Assembly (NCBI GenBank): GCA_003165095.1
Contig: PLSH01000444.1
Location: 2,980 to 9,806, forward strand
Length of the DNA: 6,827 bases
From: Acidobacteriaceae bacterium
GTDB taxonomy: Bacteria; Acidobacteriota; Terriglobia; Terriglobales; Acidobacteriaceae
Reading direction: 5' to 3'
Below, piece after piece: positions 1 through 5,724 of this stretch. A program made the position numbers and the translations under genes. The notes under the pieces were generated by a model, which was not told the origin of the DNA, did not search any database, and saw only the letters and a list, made by a program, of their open reading frames with translations. How positions within the stretch are numbered: position 1 is the stretch's first letter; each line of letters begins with the position of its first letter.

Positions 1-188
1 CCGTTCGACGACAGTTGCACCTCGTATCCTTGCCGCTCCAGCGTCGAGCCGATCATCGACCGCACGTGCGCCTCGTCGTCCACCACCAGAACCCGCGCCC
101 TCTTCCGCACGCTGCCGCTCGAGCGCGGCTCACCCTCCCCGCCTTGCTTCCCGGCCGGGTCTGGCGTTTCCGGTCCTGATAGGTTCAT
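1..188 (-). CDS. response regulator, receiver domain N-terminus (partial)
   Basis: The minus strand from an ATG at 188 is open to the window edge, giving 62 complete codons. Residues 1-30 are a hydrophilic Gly/Pro/Ser/Glu-rich leader. From residue 31 comes a typical receiver-domain start, RARVLVVDDEAHVR, with the acidic pair D37-D38 that binds Mg2+ in CheY-like domains, then helix 1 (SMIGSTLERQGYEV) and the start of strand 2. The phospho-acceptor Asp and the whole output domain lie beyond the window, so the type (NtrC-like, OmpR-like, stand-alone) cannot be told. A purine-rich GGGAGGA lies 12 bases before the ATG, a slightly long spacing. The frame stays open upstream, but ATG 188 is the best-supported start. 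The gene is separated from glmU by 858 bases, so it probably has its own promoter. Confidence 0.85.
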   Translation of the reverse strand, partial: MNLSGPETPDPAGKQGGEGEPRSSGSVRKRARVLVVDDEAHVRSMIGSTLERQGYEVQLSSN

Positions 189-381
189 CCCCAAGCCGCT
201 TCCTCCCTCATCTGTGCAGTACTTCCCTGAACACGTGTGCTTCCCAGGCCGCCTTCCACGCTCATCATGGCCGCCGGCAGTACCTATAACTATTGTCCCA
301 GATTCCTTGGATCGCGGCCACCGCTCCACGCCTGCCTACCACATTTACGCCCTTCCGGGTGTTCAGGTTCCTCAACCTTGA

Positions 382-410
382 CTCCCCAGTCTGTCTCCCC
401 AGTCTGTCTC
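382..410. repeat. 13-bp tandem repeat, about 2.2 copies
   Basis: The unit TCCCCAGTCTGTC occurs at 383-395 and again at 396-408, and the period-13 match extends one base left and two bases right. It lies in the C/T-rich, apparently non-coding upstream region of the response regulator. Most likely it is a replication-slippage duplication. No function is evident. Confidence 0.8.
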
Positions 411-831
411 TCCTGGATCCGCTACCACCGCTCCTGCCCCCTGGCCCGGCTTTCCCTCTCACCCGGCAGTCAACCGCATCGTCCCCGTTCAGTAAAACGG
501 CTTCCACGCAGGTTGGACAATACAAAAAGATAACCACGAATCTACTTTGCCGACCAAAAGATAAGAAACCATAAGAAATCGACACTACCTCTTCGCCAAA
601 CCAATCACTTCTCCTACCCTATACGTTCATCTCTTCGTAGGGAAACATTACACGCGTAACCCTTCAATGAAAAAAAGTTCGACCCAATGGATTTCGCTCT
701 TGCGAAAAAAACATCACCAAAAGACAGGCCCGCCACACCCGATCCGCCGGACCAATCCCAAACATCTCCCGGACCGGCACAAACTGAAACCATAATCTGT
801 TGATGTTAACGTATATAACGGCATTTACAGA

Positions 832-858
832 GCCGCATGTCACTTCCACAAATGCGGC
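832..858. repeat. inverted repeat, 7-bp perfect arms
   Basis: GCCGCAT at 832-838 is complemented exactly by ATGCGGC at 852-858 around a 13-base centre. No T-run follows on either strand, so it does not look like an intrinsic terminator. It could be a protein-binding dyad or a loose RNA hairpin, at the boundary between the A+T-richer zone and the GC-rich dyad cluster. Confidence 0.5.
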
Positions 859-959
859 ACGTCGTCCGGATGCCCGCTGTCTCAGAGCCTGCCCTCAGCT
901 TGTCCAGGGATCTCGCTCTTGAGAACTGAGAGTGCACAGGCAGGTGCCCCAACTCTCGC

Positions 960-994
960 TTCCGGGACCGGGGAAAGTATGCCCCATCCCGGAA
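960..994 (-). terminator. hairpin downstream of glmU, possible terminator lacking a U-tract
   Basis: TTCCGGGA (960-967) pairs with TCCCGGAA (987-994) as 8 perfect pairs. After a small internal loop, GGGG (970-973) pairs with CCCC (982-985), leaving an 8-base loop. The structure starts 53 bases after the glmU stop codon in the direction of transcription. GGTGC (943-947) and GCACC (996-1000) can close it further out. No U-run follows the stem, so it may be a 3'-end stabilising hairpin, part of a Rho-dependent end, or an interspersed palindromic element instead of an intrinsic terminator. Confidence 0.35.
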
Positions 995-1046
995 TGCACC
1001 TTCGTCATCCCACCTGGCCCGGCACACCCCATTCGGCCAAAACCCA

Positions 1047-2477
1047 TCAGGCCCTCGGCTCCGTCTTCGCCGCGCGCTTCGCCCGTCGCGCCGCCGCCCA
1101 GCCTTCCTTCGTAACCTGGTGCGCGCGCGCCACCGTCAGCGACCCCGCCGGTACATCCTTCGTAATGCACGACCCAGCCCCGATGTACGACCCGTCCTCC
1201 ACGCTCACCGGCGCCACCAGCGTCGAATCGCTGCCCACAAATACATCCTTGCCGATCCGCGTCCGGTGTTTGGTCACACCGTCGTAGTTGCATGTAATTA
1301 CGCCGGCTCCCACGTTCGTCCCCTCACCCACATCCGCGTCGCCCAGGTAGGTCAGGTGGCCGGCCTTCACCCCTTTGCCCAGACGCGCGTTCTTCGTTTC
1401 CACAAAGTTGCCCACGTGCGCATCCTCGCCCACTTCGCTCCCCGGACGCAGATGCGCAAATGGTCCAATCCGCGCGCCATTCGCTACCGTGCTTCCCTCC
1501 AGCACGCAGCTTTGCCGCACCAGCACGTCCTCGCCCAGCGTGCAGTTCTCCACCACCGTGTACGACCGGATCGTGCAATCCGCGCCGATCTTCGTCCTGC
1601 CCAGCAGTTGCACATAAGGCTCGATCACCGTGTCCGAGCCCACCTCCACCTCCGCGTCGATCACCGTGGTCTCCGGCTTTAGAATCGTCACTCCCGCCGC
1701 CATCAGCCGCGCTGCCGTCCCCGCTCGCAGTGTCGCGTCCAGCGCCACCAACTCCGCAATTGTGTTCGCACCCAGCAACTCGGCAAACTCGCTCGTCTTG
1801 TACGCCACCACCCGCTCCCCCGCCGCATATAGAATCCCGGCCATATCCGTCAGGTAAAGCTCTCCATGCGCATTGTTCGTGCCCAGTTCGTTCAAATGAG
1901 CAAATAGTGGAGCGCTCCGGAACGCGTACATCCCCATGTTCACTTCGCGCAACGGCAATTGCTCCGGCGTCAGGCTCTTCTGCTCCACAATCCCCATCAC
2001 CTCCGGCGAATCCGGCGTCACCCGAATGATCCGGCCATAATTCAAAGGCTCGTCCGGCTCCGCGGTCAGCAATGTCATCGCCGCGCCCTCCGCCTGGTGG
2101 AAGCGCCACACCGCGAGAATCGTCTCCGGCTGAATCAGCGGCGCGTCCCCTGACAGCACCAGCACATTCTCGTAGCCCGCAACCGCTTCCCGCGCGCACT
2201 CGATCGCGTGACCCGTCCCGCGCTGCTCCCTCTGTTCGACGAACCGCACGCCCGTTCCTGCCATCGCGGCACGCACCCGCTCCGCCTCGTGCCCGATTAC
2301 CACATAGATGTGCTCCGGCGCCACCACCTCGCTCGCCGCCGAAATCACATGACCCAGCAACGGCTTGCCGCCCACCTCGTGCAGCACTTTCGCGCGTTTC
2401 GACTTCAGCCGCGTCCCTTTGCCCGCGGCCATAATCACCACCGCCAGCCCCGTTATCCGCTCTCGTTCCTCGCTCAC
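1047..2477 (-). CDS. glmU: bifunctional GlmU: GlcNAc-1-P uridylyltransferase / glucosamine-1-P acetyltransferase
   Basis: This cytoplasmic 476-residue enzyme acetylates glucosamine-1-phosphate with acetyl-CoA and then couples the product to UTP, giving UDP-GlcNAc for peptidoglycan and LPS. The N-terminal Rossmann-like uridylyltransferase shows the nucleotide loop AAGKGTR (17-23), EQREQRGTGH (81-90), SGDAPL (109-114, with Mg2+ ligand D111), EQKSLTPEQLPLREVNMGMY (165-184), NNAHGELYLTD (201-211) and N238, the likely second Mg2+ ligand. The C-terminal left-handed beta-helix has hexapeptide repeats from about 265 and the acetyltransferase core GPFAHLRPGS, VGNFVETKNARLGKG and KAGHLTYLGD, with H374 as the probable catalytic base, then ITCNYDG and FVGSD. 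Length is close to that of E. coli GlmU (456), with a short basic Ala/Lys/Arg tail. The start is GTG at 2477, since the next Met (16) lies inside the first beta-strand. It overlaps the upstream M16 stop as GTGA, suggesting translational coupling. Confidence 0.98.
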   Translation of the reverse strand: MSEERERITGLAVVIMAAGKGTRLKSKRAKVLHEVGGKPLLGHVISAASEVVAPEHIYVVIGHEAERVRAAMAGTGVRFVEQREQRGTGHAIECAREAVAGYENVLVLSGDAPLIQPETILAVWRFHQAEGAAMTLLTAEPDEPLNYGRIIRVTPDSPEVMGIVEQKSLTPEQLPLREVNMGMYAFRSAPLFAHLNELGTNNAHGELYLTDMAGILYAAGERVVAYKTSEFAELLGANTIAELVALDATLRAGTAARLMAAGVTILKPETTVIDAEVEVGSDTVIEPYVQLLGRTKIGADCTIRSYTVVENCTLGEDVLVRQSCVLEGSTVANGARIGPFAHLRPGSEVGEDAHVGNFVETKNARLGKGVKAGHLTYLGDADVGEGTNVGAGVITCNYDGVTKHRTRIGKDVFVGSDSTLVAPVSVEDGSYIGAGSCITKDVPAGSLTVARAHQVTKEGWAAARRAKRAAKTEPRA

Positions 2478-4060
2478 TGTTTTTTCTCCGCCCCGCCCGC
2501 AGGCCTCGGTATGCTGATGTCCACTGTCTTCACCTTCCCCAGCTTTAGCTCTTCTAAGCCCGGCTTGATCTCCGCTCCGTTGCCCACCACCAGCACCGCC
2601 ATCTTCTCCGGATGAATATACTTCTTCGCCGCCGCGCTCAGGTCCGCAATCGTCACCTTCTCAAGCCCTGCACGGTATGTCTCAAGATAATCCGACGGGT
2701 AGCCGTAAAACTCCAGCCGCTCCCGCTCCGCCAGCACCTTGTCCCGCGTGTCGTAAAGGAACAGGAACGAATTCAGAATGTCGTCCTTCGCCCGATCCAG
2801 CTCCGCTTCCGTGAATGGCCTGCTGTTCAATCCCGCAATCTCCGCCTCCGCCGCCCTGGTCGCGTCCACCGTCGACGCGCTCTTGGTCAGCACCTCCACC
2901 CGAAACGTTCCCGCATGGTCGTACGGCAGCGCGAATCCCCCTCCCACCGCGTACGCCAGCCCCAGTTCCGTGCGCACTTTCTGCCACAGGCGCCCCACAA
3001 AGTCGCCGCCCAGAATATCGTCCATCACCGCCAGCGTCGGCACGTCTGCGTTGTGCTGGTCCGTTCCCAGCGCCAGAATCTCCACGTTCGACTGGTTCAC
3101 GTCCTCTTTGTCGATGAAGTACACTCCCGGCGCTGGCCCGCCAAACTCATCGTGCCTCGCTGGCTCCGGCGTCACTCGCGGCAGCCCTTCAAACGCCGCC
3201 CGCACCTTGGCTTCCATCGCCGCCCCGTCAAAATCTCCGCTGATGCCCACAATCAGCCGCCTCTTCAGCGTCCGCTCGTGCCAGGCCTCCAGATCGCCCA
3301 CCGTCACCGCGCCAATCGTCCTGAGCTCCGGCTGACGCGTATACGCGCTGTTCGCTCCATACACCAGCTTCACCGCCTCGCGCTCCGCAATCCCCTCCTC
3401 ATCGTCGTTGCGCCGCGAAATCTCCGCCGCTTCCTGCTCCTGCGCCAGCGCCAGCTTCTCGGCGCTGAACTTCGGATGAAAAAGCAGTTCCATCGCCAGC
3501 CCAAACACCTGGTCCGCATCGCCCTTCAGAGAATCCCACCCAATCGACGTCGAATCCTCGTCCCCGTCAGTTTCGATGTGCGCCGCCTTGGCCTCCAGCA
3601 GATCGTCCATCGCGTCCCCGCCCATCTTCGCCGTCCCGCTGGTCCGCCACGCCTGCCCATAAAGCCCCACCAGTCCCGCTTTGGCCACATCCTCTTCGCG
3701 CGATCCACCCGGTATCAGCACCGTCCCCGACACAAACGGCAGCTCGTGATCCTCCTCAAGAAAAACCACAATCCCGTTCTTCAGCTCGATCCGTTTCGGC
3801 TCCTGCGGCTTGAACTCGTGCAGCTTCGGCACCGGAATTCGCTCCCACGGCTTGCTCTGCTGCGCAACCAACCCTGCCGGCGCGGCCACAGCCCCAACCA
3901 ACCCCGCAGACAAGAGAATTCTTGTCACACCCACCAAAGCCCCGTGCCACATCCTTGCTGTCATCCTGAGCGAGCGCAGCGAGTCGAAGGACCTGCGTTT
4001 GGGACGCTGGACTGTCTCCAGACCTGGGAATCCAAAACTTCCCGCAACCGATCCCCTCAC
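2474..4060 (-). CDS. exported M16-family protein lacking the zinc site (non-catalytic subunit)
   Basis: From a GTG at 4060 the frame encodes 528 residues. Two M16 halves are recognisable: the first begins RIELKNGIVVFLEEDHELP (90-108) and the second follows a linker near 300. Where active M16 enzymes have HxxEH, this protein has GLVGLYGQ (129-136), so zinc cannot be bound in the usual way. It keeps the substrate-binding Arg/Tyr pair of the second half, R363 and Y370 in KVRTELGLAYAVGGG. This is typical of the regulatory subunit of heterodimeric M16 peptidases. A Sec signal core, ILLSAGLVGAVAAPAGLVA (48-66), with probable cleavage before QQ (67-68), indicates export. The start is uncertain. GTG 4060 has GGAGG six bases upstream and overlaps the previous stop as GTGA, but leaves 47 residues before the hydrophobic core. 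ATG 3964 (M33) or ATG 3952 (M37) gives a normal signal peptide with a poorer ribosome site. A repeat element occupies the first 35 or so codons. Confidence 0.92.
   Translation of the reverse strand: MRGSVAGSFGFPGLETVQRPKRRSFDSLRSLRMTARMWHGALVGVTRILLSAGLVGAVAAPAGLVAQQSKPWERIPVPKLHEFKPQEPKRIELKNGIVVFLEEDHELPFVSGTVLIPGGSREEDVAKAGLVGLYGQAWRTSGTAKMGGDAMDDLLEAKAAHIETDGDEDSTSIGWDSLKGDADQVFGLAMELLFHPKFSAEKLALAQEQEAAEISRRNDDEEGIAEREAVKLVYGANSAYTRQPELRTIGAVTVGDLEAWHERTLKRRLIVGISGDFDGAAMEAKVRAAFEGLPRVTPEPARHDEFGGPAPGVYFIDKEDVNQSNVEILALGTDQHNADVPTLAVMDDILGGDFVGRLWQKVRTELGLAYAVGGGFALPYDHAGTFRVEVLTKSASTVDATRAAEAEIAGLNSRPFTEAELDRAKDDILNSFLFLYDTRDKVLAERERLEFYGYPSDYLETYRAGLEKVTIADLSAAAKKYIHPEKMAVLVVGNGAEIKPGLEELKLGKVKTVDISIPRPAGGAEKKQ
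2486..2489 (-). promoter_or_regulatory. ribosome binding site of glmU, supports GTG start
   Basis: GGAG on the minus strand lies 8 bases before the GTG at 2477, inside the last codons of the preceding M16 gene. Together with the GTGA stop/start overlap it decides for the GTG start and points to coupled translation. Confidence 0.7.
3957..4021. repeat. REP-like interspersed palindromic element inside the 5' end of the second M16 gene
   Basis: The plus strand reads TGTCATCCTGAGCGAGCGCA and continues with GCGAGTCGAAGGACC. I recognise this as a very common bacterial interspersed repeat, often met in acidobacterial genomes; its minus-strand translation is RSFDSLRSLRMT. The core 3964-3991 is an imperfect palindrome ending TCCT/AGGA. 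Two small hairpins follow: GCGT (3995-3998) with ACGC (4004-4007), and CTGGA (4007-4011) with TCCAG (4017-4021). The outer limits are approximate. It lies just after the end of the catalytic M16 gene and reads through in frame into the next one. Confidence 0.75.
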
Positions 4061-5589
4061 CGTTCCCCTCCACTCTTCCCACCCGGAGCTTCCGTATCAA
4101 TCTCCCCGCTGGTCCGGTTCGAGGCCAAAAATACCTGGTTCGCAACCCTCCGTATATCCGCCTTGGTCACCTTTTCCACCTTGTCCAGTTGCAGGAACAA
4201 TTCCCGCCAATCCCCGTACCGCGTCTGGTACTCGGCTAGCGAATTCGCCAACCCCTGGTTGTCCCCCAGTCCACGCAGCAGGTCGGTCCGCGCCCGCGTC
4301 TTGTACATTTCCAGCTCCGCGTCCGTCACATCCGCCGCCTTCAGCTTCTCAATCTCCTTGTGAATCGCCTCTCGCATCTCCGCCGGCGTGTGACCCGGCA
4401 GCGGTACCGCCCCAAACAAAAACAGGCTGGGGTACTTGTCGCTTGGATAGGGGCTCTCCCCCACCGCTTCTTCCGCTATCTGCTGCTCTTCCACCAGGCT
4501 CCGGTGAAGCCGCGACACGCGGCCGTTCGACAGGATGTCGCTGATCGCGTCGTACACCACGTCGTCCGGGTCGCGGTAGTTCGGCCTGTGATAACTCTCA
4601 ACGTAGATTGGCTGCGTCTGCTCCCGTATCACCACCGACTTTTCCGCAAATTGTTTCGGCTCCACGGTCGTCATTTCTTCCGGCTTCGGCCCGCCCGGCA
4701 CCTGGCTGAAATACTTCTCCAGCATCGGCAGCGCCGTCTTCGCGTCCACATCGCCCACAATCGCCACCACGATGTTCGATCCCACGTAGTATTTACTGTG
4801 GAACGCCATCGCCTCGGTCGCCGTTATCTGGCTAACCTCGCTAGTCCAACCGATATCGGGCCGTCCATAGTTGTGGGCCACGTACGCCGTTGCCAGAAAC
4901 TGCTCAAACAGCCGTCCCTCCGCGCTGGAGTCGATGCGCATTCGCCGCTCCTCCATCACCACGTCCCGCTCTTTATAAAACTCCCGCGGAACCGTGTCCT
5001 TGAGCCGGCTGCTCTCCATCCACGCCCAAAGCTCCAGCCGGTTCTCCGGCATCGACCAGTAGTACTGCGTATCGTCCAGCCCCGTCTCCGCGTTCAGGCC
5101 ATTCGCCCCGTTGGCCTGCGCTACCTCGGTAAACTGGTTCGGGATCACGTACTTGTGCGCCTCGTCCTGCGCCGCCTGAAATGCCTTTTTCAGCTCCGCC
5201 AGCTTTTTCTCGTCGCGCCCCACCGGCTTCAGGTACTCGCCCTCATACGCGTCGTTCGCCGACTCCACCTTCGCCAGCGCCACTTTCTCCGCCGCGTAAT
5301 CCGTGGTGCCGATCTCACTCGTCCCCTTGAATGCCAGGTGCTCGAACATATGCGCCAACCCGCTCTCGCCCGAGGGGTCGTCCACCGCTCCCGCATCGAT
5401 GAACGTCGAATAGCTGAACACCGGCGCATCCGGCCGCTCGCAGATGATCAGCGTCAGCCCATTCTCGAGCACCTTCGTCGTAATCCGCTGCTCAAAGCTC
5501 TTCAGGTCCTGGCCCCGGGCCCCGCTGCAAGCCAAAACCGCCAGCAGCGCCAAAGCTATAATCCCCGACCAGCCAATATCCCGCCTCAT
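4057..5589 (-). CDS. exported zinc metallopeptidase, family M16 (catalytic subunit)
   Basis: This 510-residue insulinase/pitrilysin-family peptidase carries the inverted zinc motif H80-M-F-E83-H84, with H80 and H84 as ligands and E83 as the catalytic base. The third ligand is most likely E214 in YKERDVVMEERRM, with E207 seven residues before it as in pitrilysin. H84 to E214 spans 130 residues, against about 77 in pitrilysin. The excess is a charged, Ala/Lys/Glu-rich, probably helical insert at about 101-155. The second M16 half begins near 310. At the Arg/Tyr substrate-binding positions it has V366 and E373 (SLVEEQQIAEEAV), so it probably needs the partner encoded next. The N-terminus MRRDIGWSGIIALALLAVLA is a signal peptide. 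Cleavage may follow ARG (24-26), or C21 may be a lipobox cysteine (VLAC), making it a lipoprotein. It is first in the cluster, and ATG 5589 follows a G-rich ribosome site. Confidence 0.96.
   Translation of the reverse strand: MRRDIGWSGIIALALLAVLACSGARGQDLKSFEQRITTKVLENGLTLIICERPDAPVFSYSTFIDAGAVDDPSGESGLAHMFEHLAFKGTSEIGTTDYAAEKVALAKVESANDAYEGEYLKPVGRDEKKLAELKKAFQAAQDEAHKYVIPNQFTEVAQANGANGLNAETGLDDTQYYWSMPENRLELWAWMESSRLKDTVPREFYKERDVVMEERRMRIDSSAEGRLFEQFLATAYVAHNYGRPDIGWTSEVSQITATEAMAFHSKYYVGSNIVVAIVGDVDAKTALPMLEKYFSQVPGGPKPEEMTTVEPKQFAEKSVVIREQTQPIYVESYHRPNYRDPDDVVYDAISDILSNGRVSRLHRSLVEEQQIAEEAVGESPYPSDKYPSLFLFGAVPLPGHTPAEMREAIHKEIEKLKAADVTDAELEMYKTRARTDLLRGLGDNQGLANSLAEYQTRYGDWRELFLQLDKVEKVTKADIRRVANQVFLASNRTSGEIDTEAPGGKSGGER
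4067..4071 (-). promoter_or_regulatory. Shine-Dalgarno for the GTG start of the second M16 gene
   Basis: GGAGG on the minus strand ends six bases before the GTG at 4060, inside the Gly-rich C-terminal codons of the upstream M16 gene. It favours coupled initiation at 4060 over the weakly preceded ATGs at 3964 and 3952. The purine run could also be a chance result of Gly/Glu codons. Confidence 0.5.
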
Positions 5590-5597
5590 CCACCCCC

Positions 5598-5636
5598 CTA
5601 TTCCCTATTCCCTCGTTCCCCTATTCCCTCGTTCCC
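5598..5636 (-). repeat. 16-bp perfect tandem repeat; G-rich, possible G-quadruplex in the M16 leader
   Basis: On the plus strand CTATTCCCTCGTTCCC occurs twice head to tail (5605-5620 and 5621-5636), preceded by another CTATTCCC (5598-5605). On the minus strand, the sense strand of the peptidase gene, this gives five runs of three or four Gs separated by 4-5 bases, followed by a run of six Gs at 5593-5598. That satisfies the usual G3+N1-7 quadruplex pattern. The G6 run is also the presumed ribosome binding site, three bases before ATG 5589. Folding is an inference. Confidence 0.7.
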
Positions 5637-5655
5637 TGCACTTCCGCCGTTCCCC

Positions 5656-5661
5656 ATTATC
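5656..5661 (-). promoter_or_regulatory. candidate -10 box for the M16-M16-glmU cluster
   Basis: GATAAT on the minus strand, one base from TATAAT, lies 66 bases before ATG 5589. Only a weak -35 (TTTCAG/TTCAGA-like) can be seen at a suitable distance. It would put the G-rich tandem repeat in the 5' leader of the mRNA. It is the best candidate in this short divergent region but is weakly supported. Confidence 0.3.
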
Positions 5662-5690
5662 CACTTCCAGGACCATCACTCTGAAATCGC

Positions 5691-5696
5691 TATAAT
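5691..5696 (+). promoter_or_regulatory. candidate -10 box (TATAAT) for the exported-protein gene
   Basis: A perfect TATAAT lies 28 bases before ATG 5725. No good -35 is present at 16-18 bases (the 17-base position reads CAGGAC). Transcription would start near 5703, leaving a leader of about 22 bases that includes the GGAG ribosome site. An in-frame ATG at 5695 overlaps this box and would then lie upstream of the transcript. Confidence 0.5.
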
Positions 5697-5713
5697 GAGT
5701 GCGAAGTCAGTCC

Positions 5714-5717
5714 GGAG
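5714..5717 (+). promoter_or_regulatory. ribosome binding site deciding start 5725
   Basis: GGAG lies seven bases before ATG 5725. The in-frame ATG at 5695 has no purine-rich sequence before it, so this site favours 5725. Confidence 0.65.
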
Positions 5718-5724
5718 AGCCCGC

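Larger units (their letters stand above)
189..1046. other. gene-free intergenic stretch between glmU and the response regulator
   Basis: No reading frame here has protein-like composition, a recognisable domain or a convincing ribosome binding site. The frames present are Arg/Gly/Pro- or Ser/Pro-rich shadows. Three zones can be seen: 189-520 is C/T-rich on the plus strand, with a 13-bp tandem repeat; about 520-830 is richer in A+T than the flanking genes and holds small motifs (ATAAGAAA twice at 561-568 and 571-578, a near-palindrome TTACACGCGTAA at 648-659, a 6-bp stem at 692-707); 830-1046 holds several GC-rich dyads just after glmU. It must contain the 3' end of the glmU transcript and probably the response-regulator promoter, but I could not place a convincing -35/-10 pair. 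No tRNA or known riboswitch was recognised. Confidence 0.7.

Noticed and set aside
265..585. Minus-strand frame of 106 codons between glmU and the response regulator
   Set aside because: The first part is from A+T-richer DNA, and the rest is Arg/Gly-rich through the 13-bp tandem repeat. No recognisable domain, conserved-looking core or good ribosome site was found.
692..707. TTTCGC-TCTT-GCGAAA stem-loop next to an A/T run, as an intrinsic terminator
   Set aside because: On the plus strand the stem is followed by As. On the minus strand the Ts come before the stem. Neither orientation gives stem then U-tract.
801..819. TTGATG with TATAAC on the plus strand as a promoter
   Set aside because: The spacing is only 8 bases, far short of 16-18, and no plus-strand gene follows.
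664..849. Minus-strand 61-codon frame as a small protein gene
   Set aside because: It has no hydrophobic helix or motif pattern typical of small proteins and no clear Shine-Dalgarno. It spans the TTTTTTT tract and the inverted repeat and is probably chance.
1119..1682. Plus-strand frame of 187 codons opposite glmU
   Set aside because: It is Arg/His/Ala-rich and lies entirely opposite the highly conserved acetyltransferase half of glmU, so it is a shadow frame.
2612..4363. A 583-codon open frame on the plus strand, antisense to the M16 genes
   Set aside because: Its translation is dominated by Arg, His, Pro and Leu, with no domain, no signal and no ribosome site. It is the usual antisense shadow of GC-rich coding DNA, and the opposite strand encodes clear M16 proteins.
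5695..5724. ATG 5695 as the start of the exported protein
   Set aside because: It is in frame and would add ten residues, but it overlaps the TATAAT box and has no Shine-Dalgarno, while ATG 5725 has GGAG at seven bases and gives a compact signal peptide.
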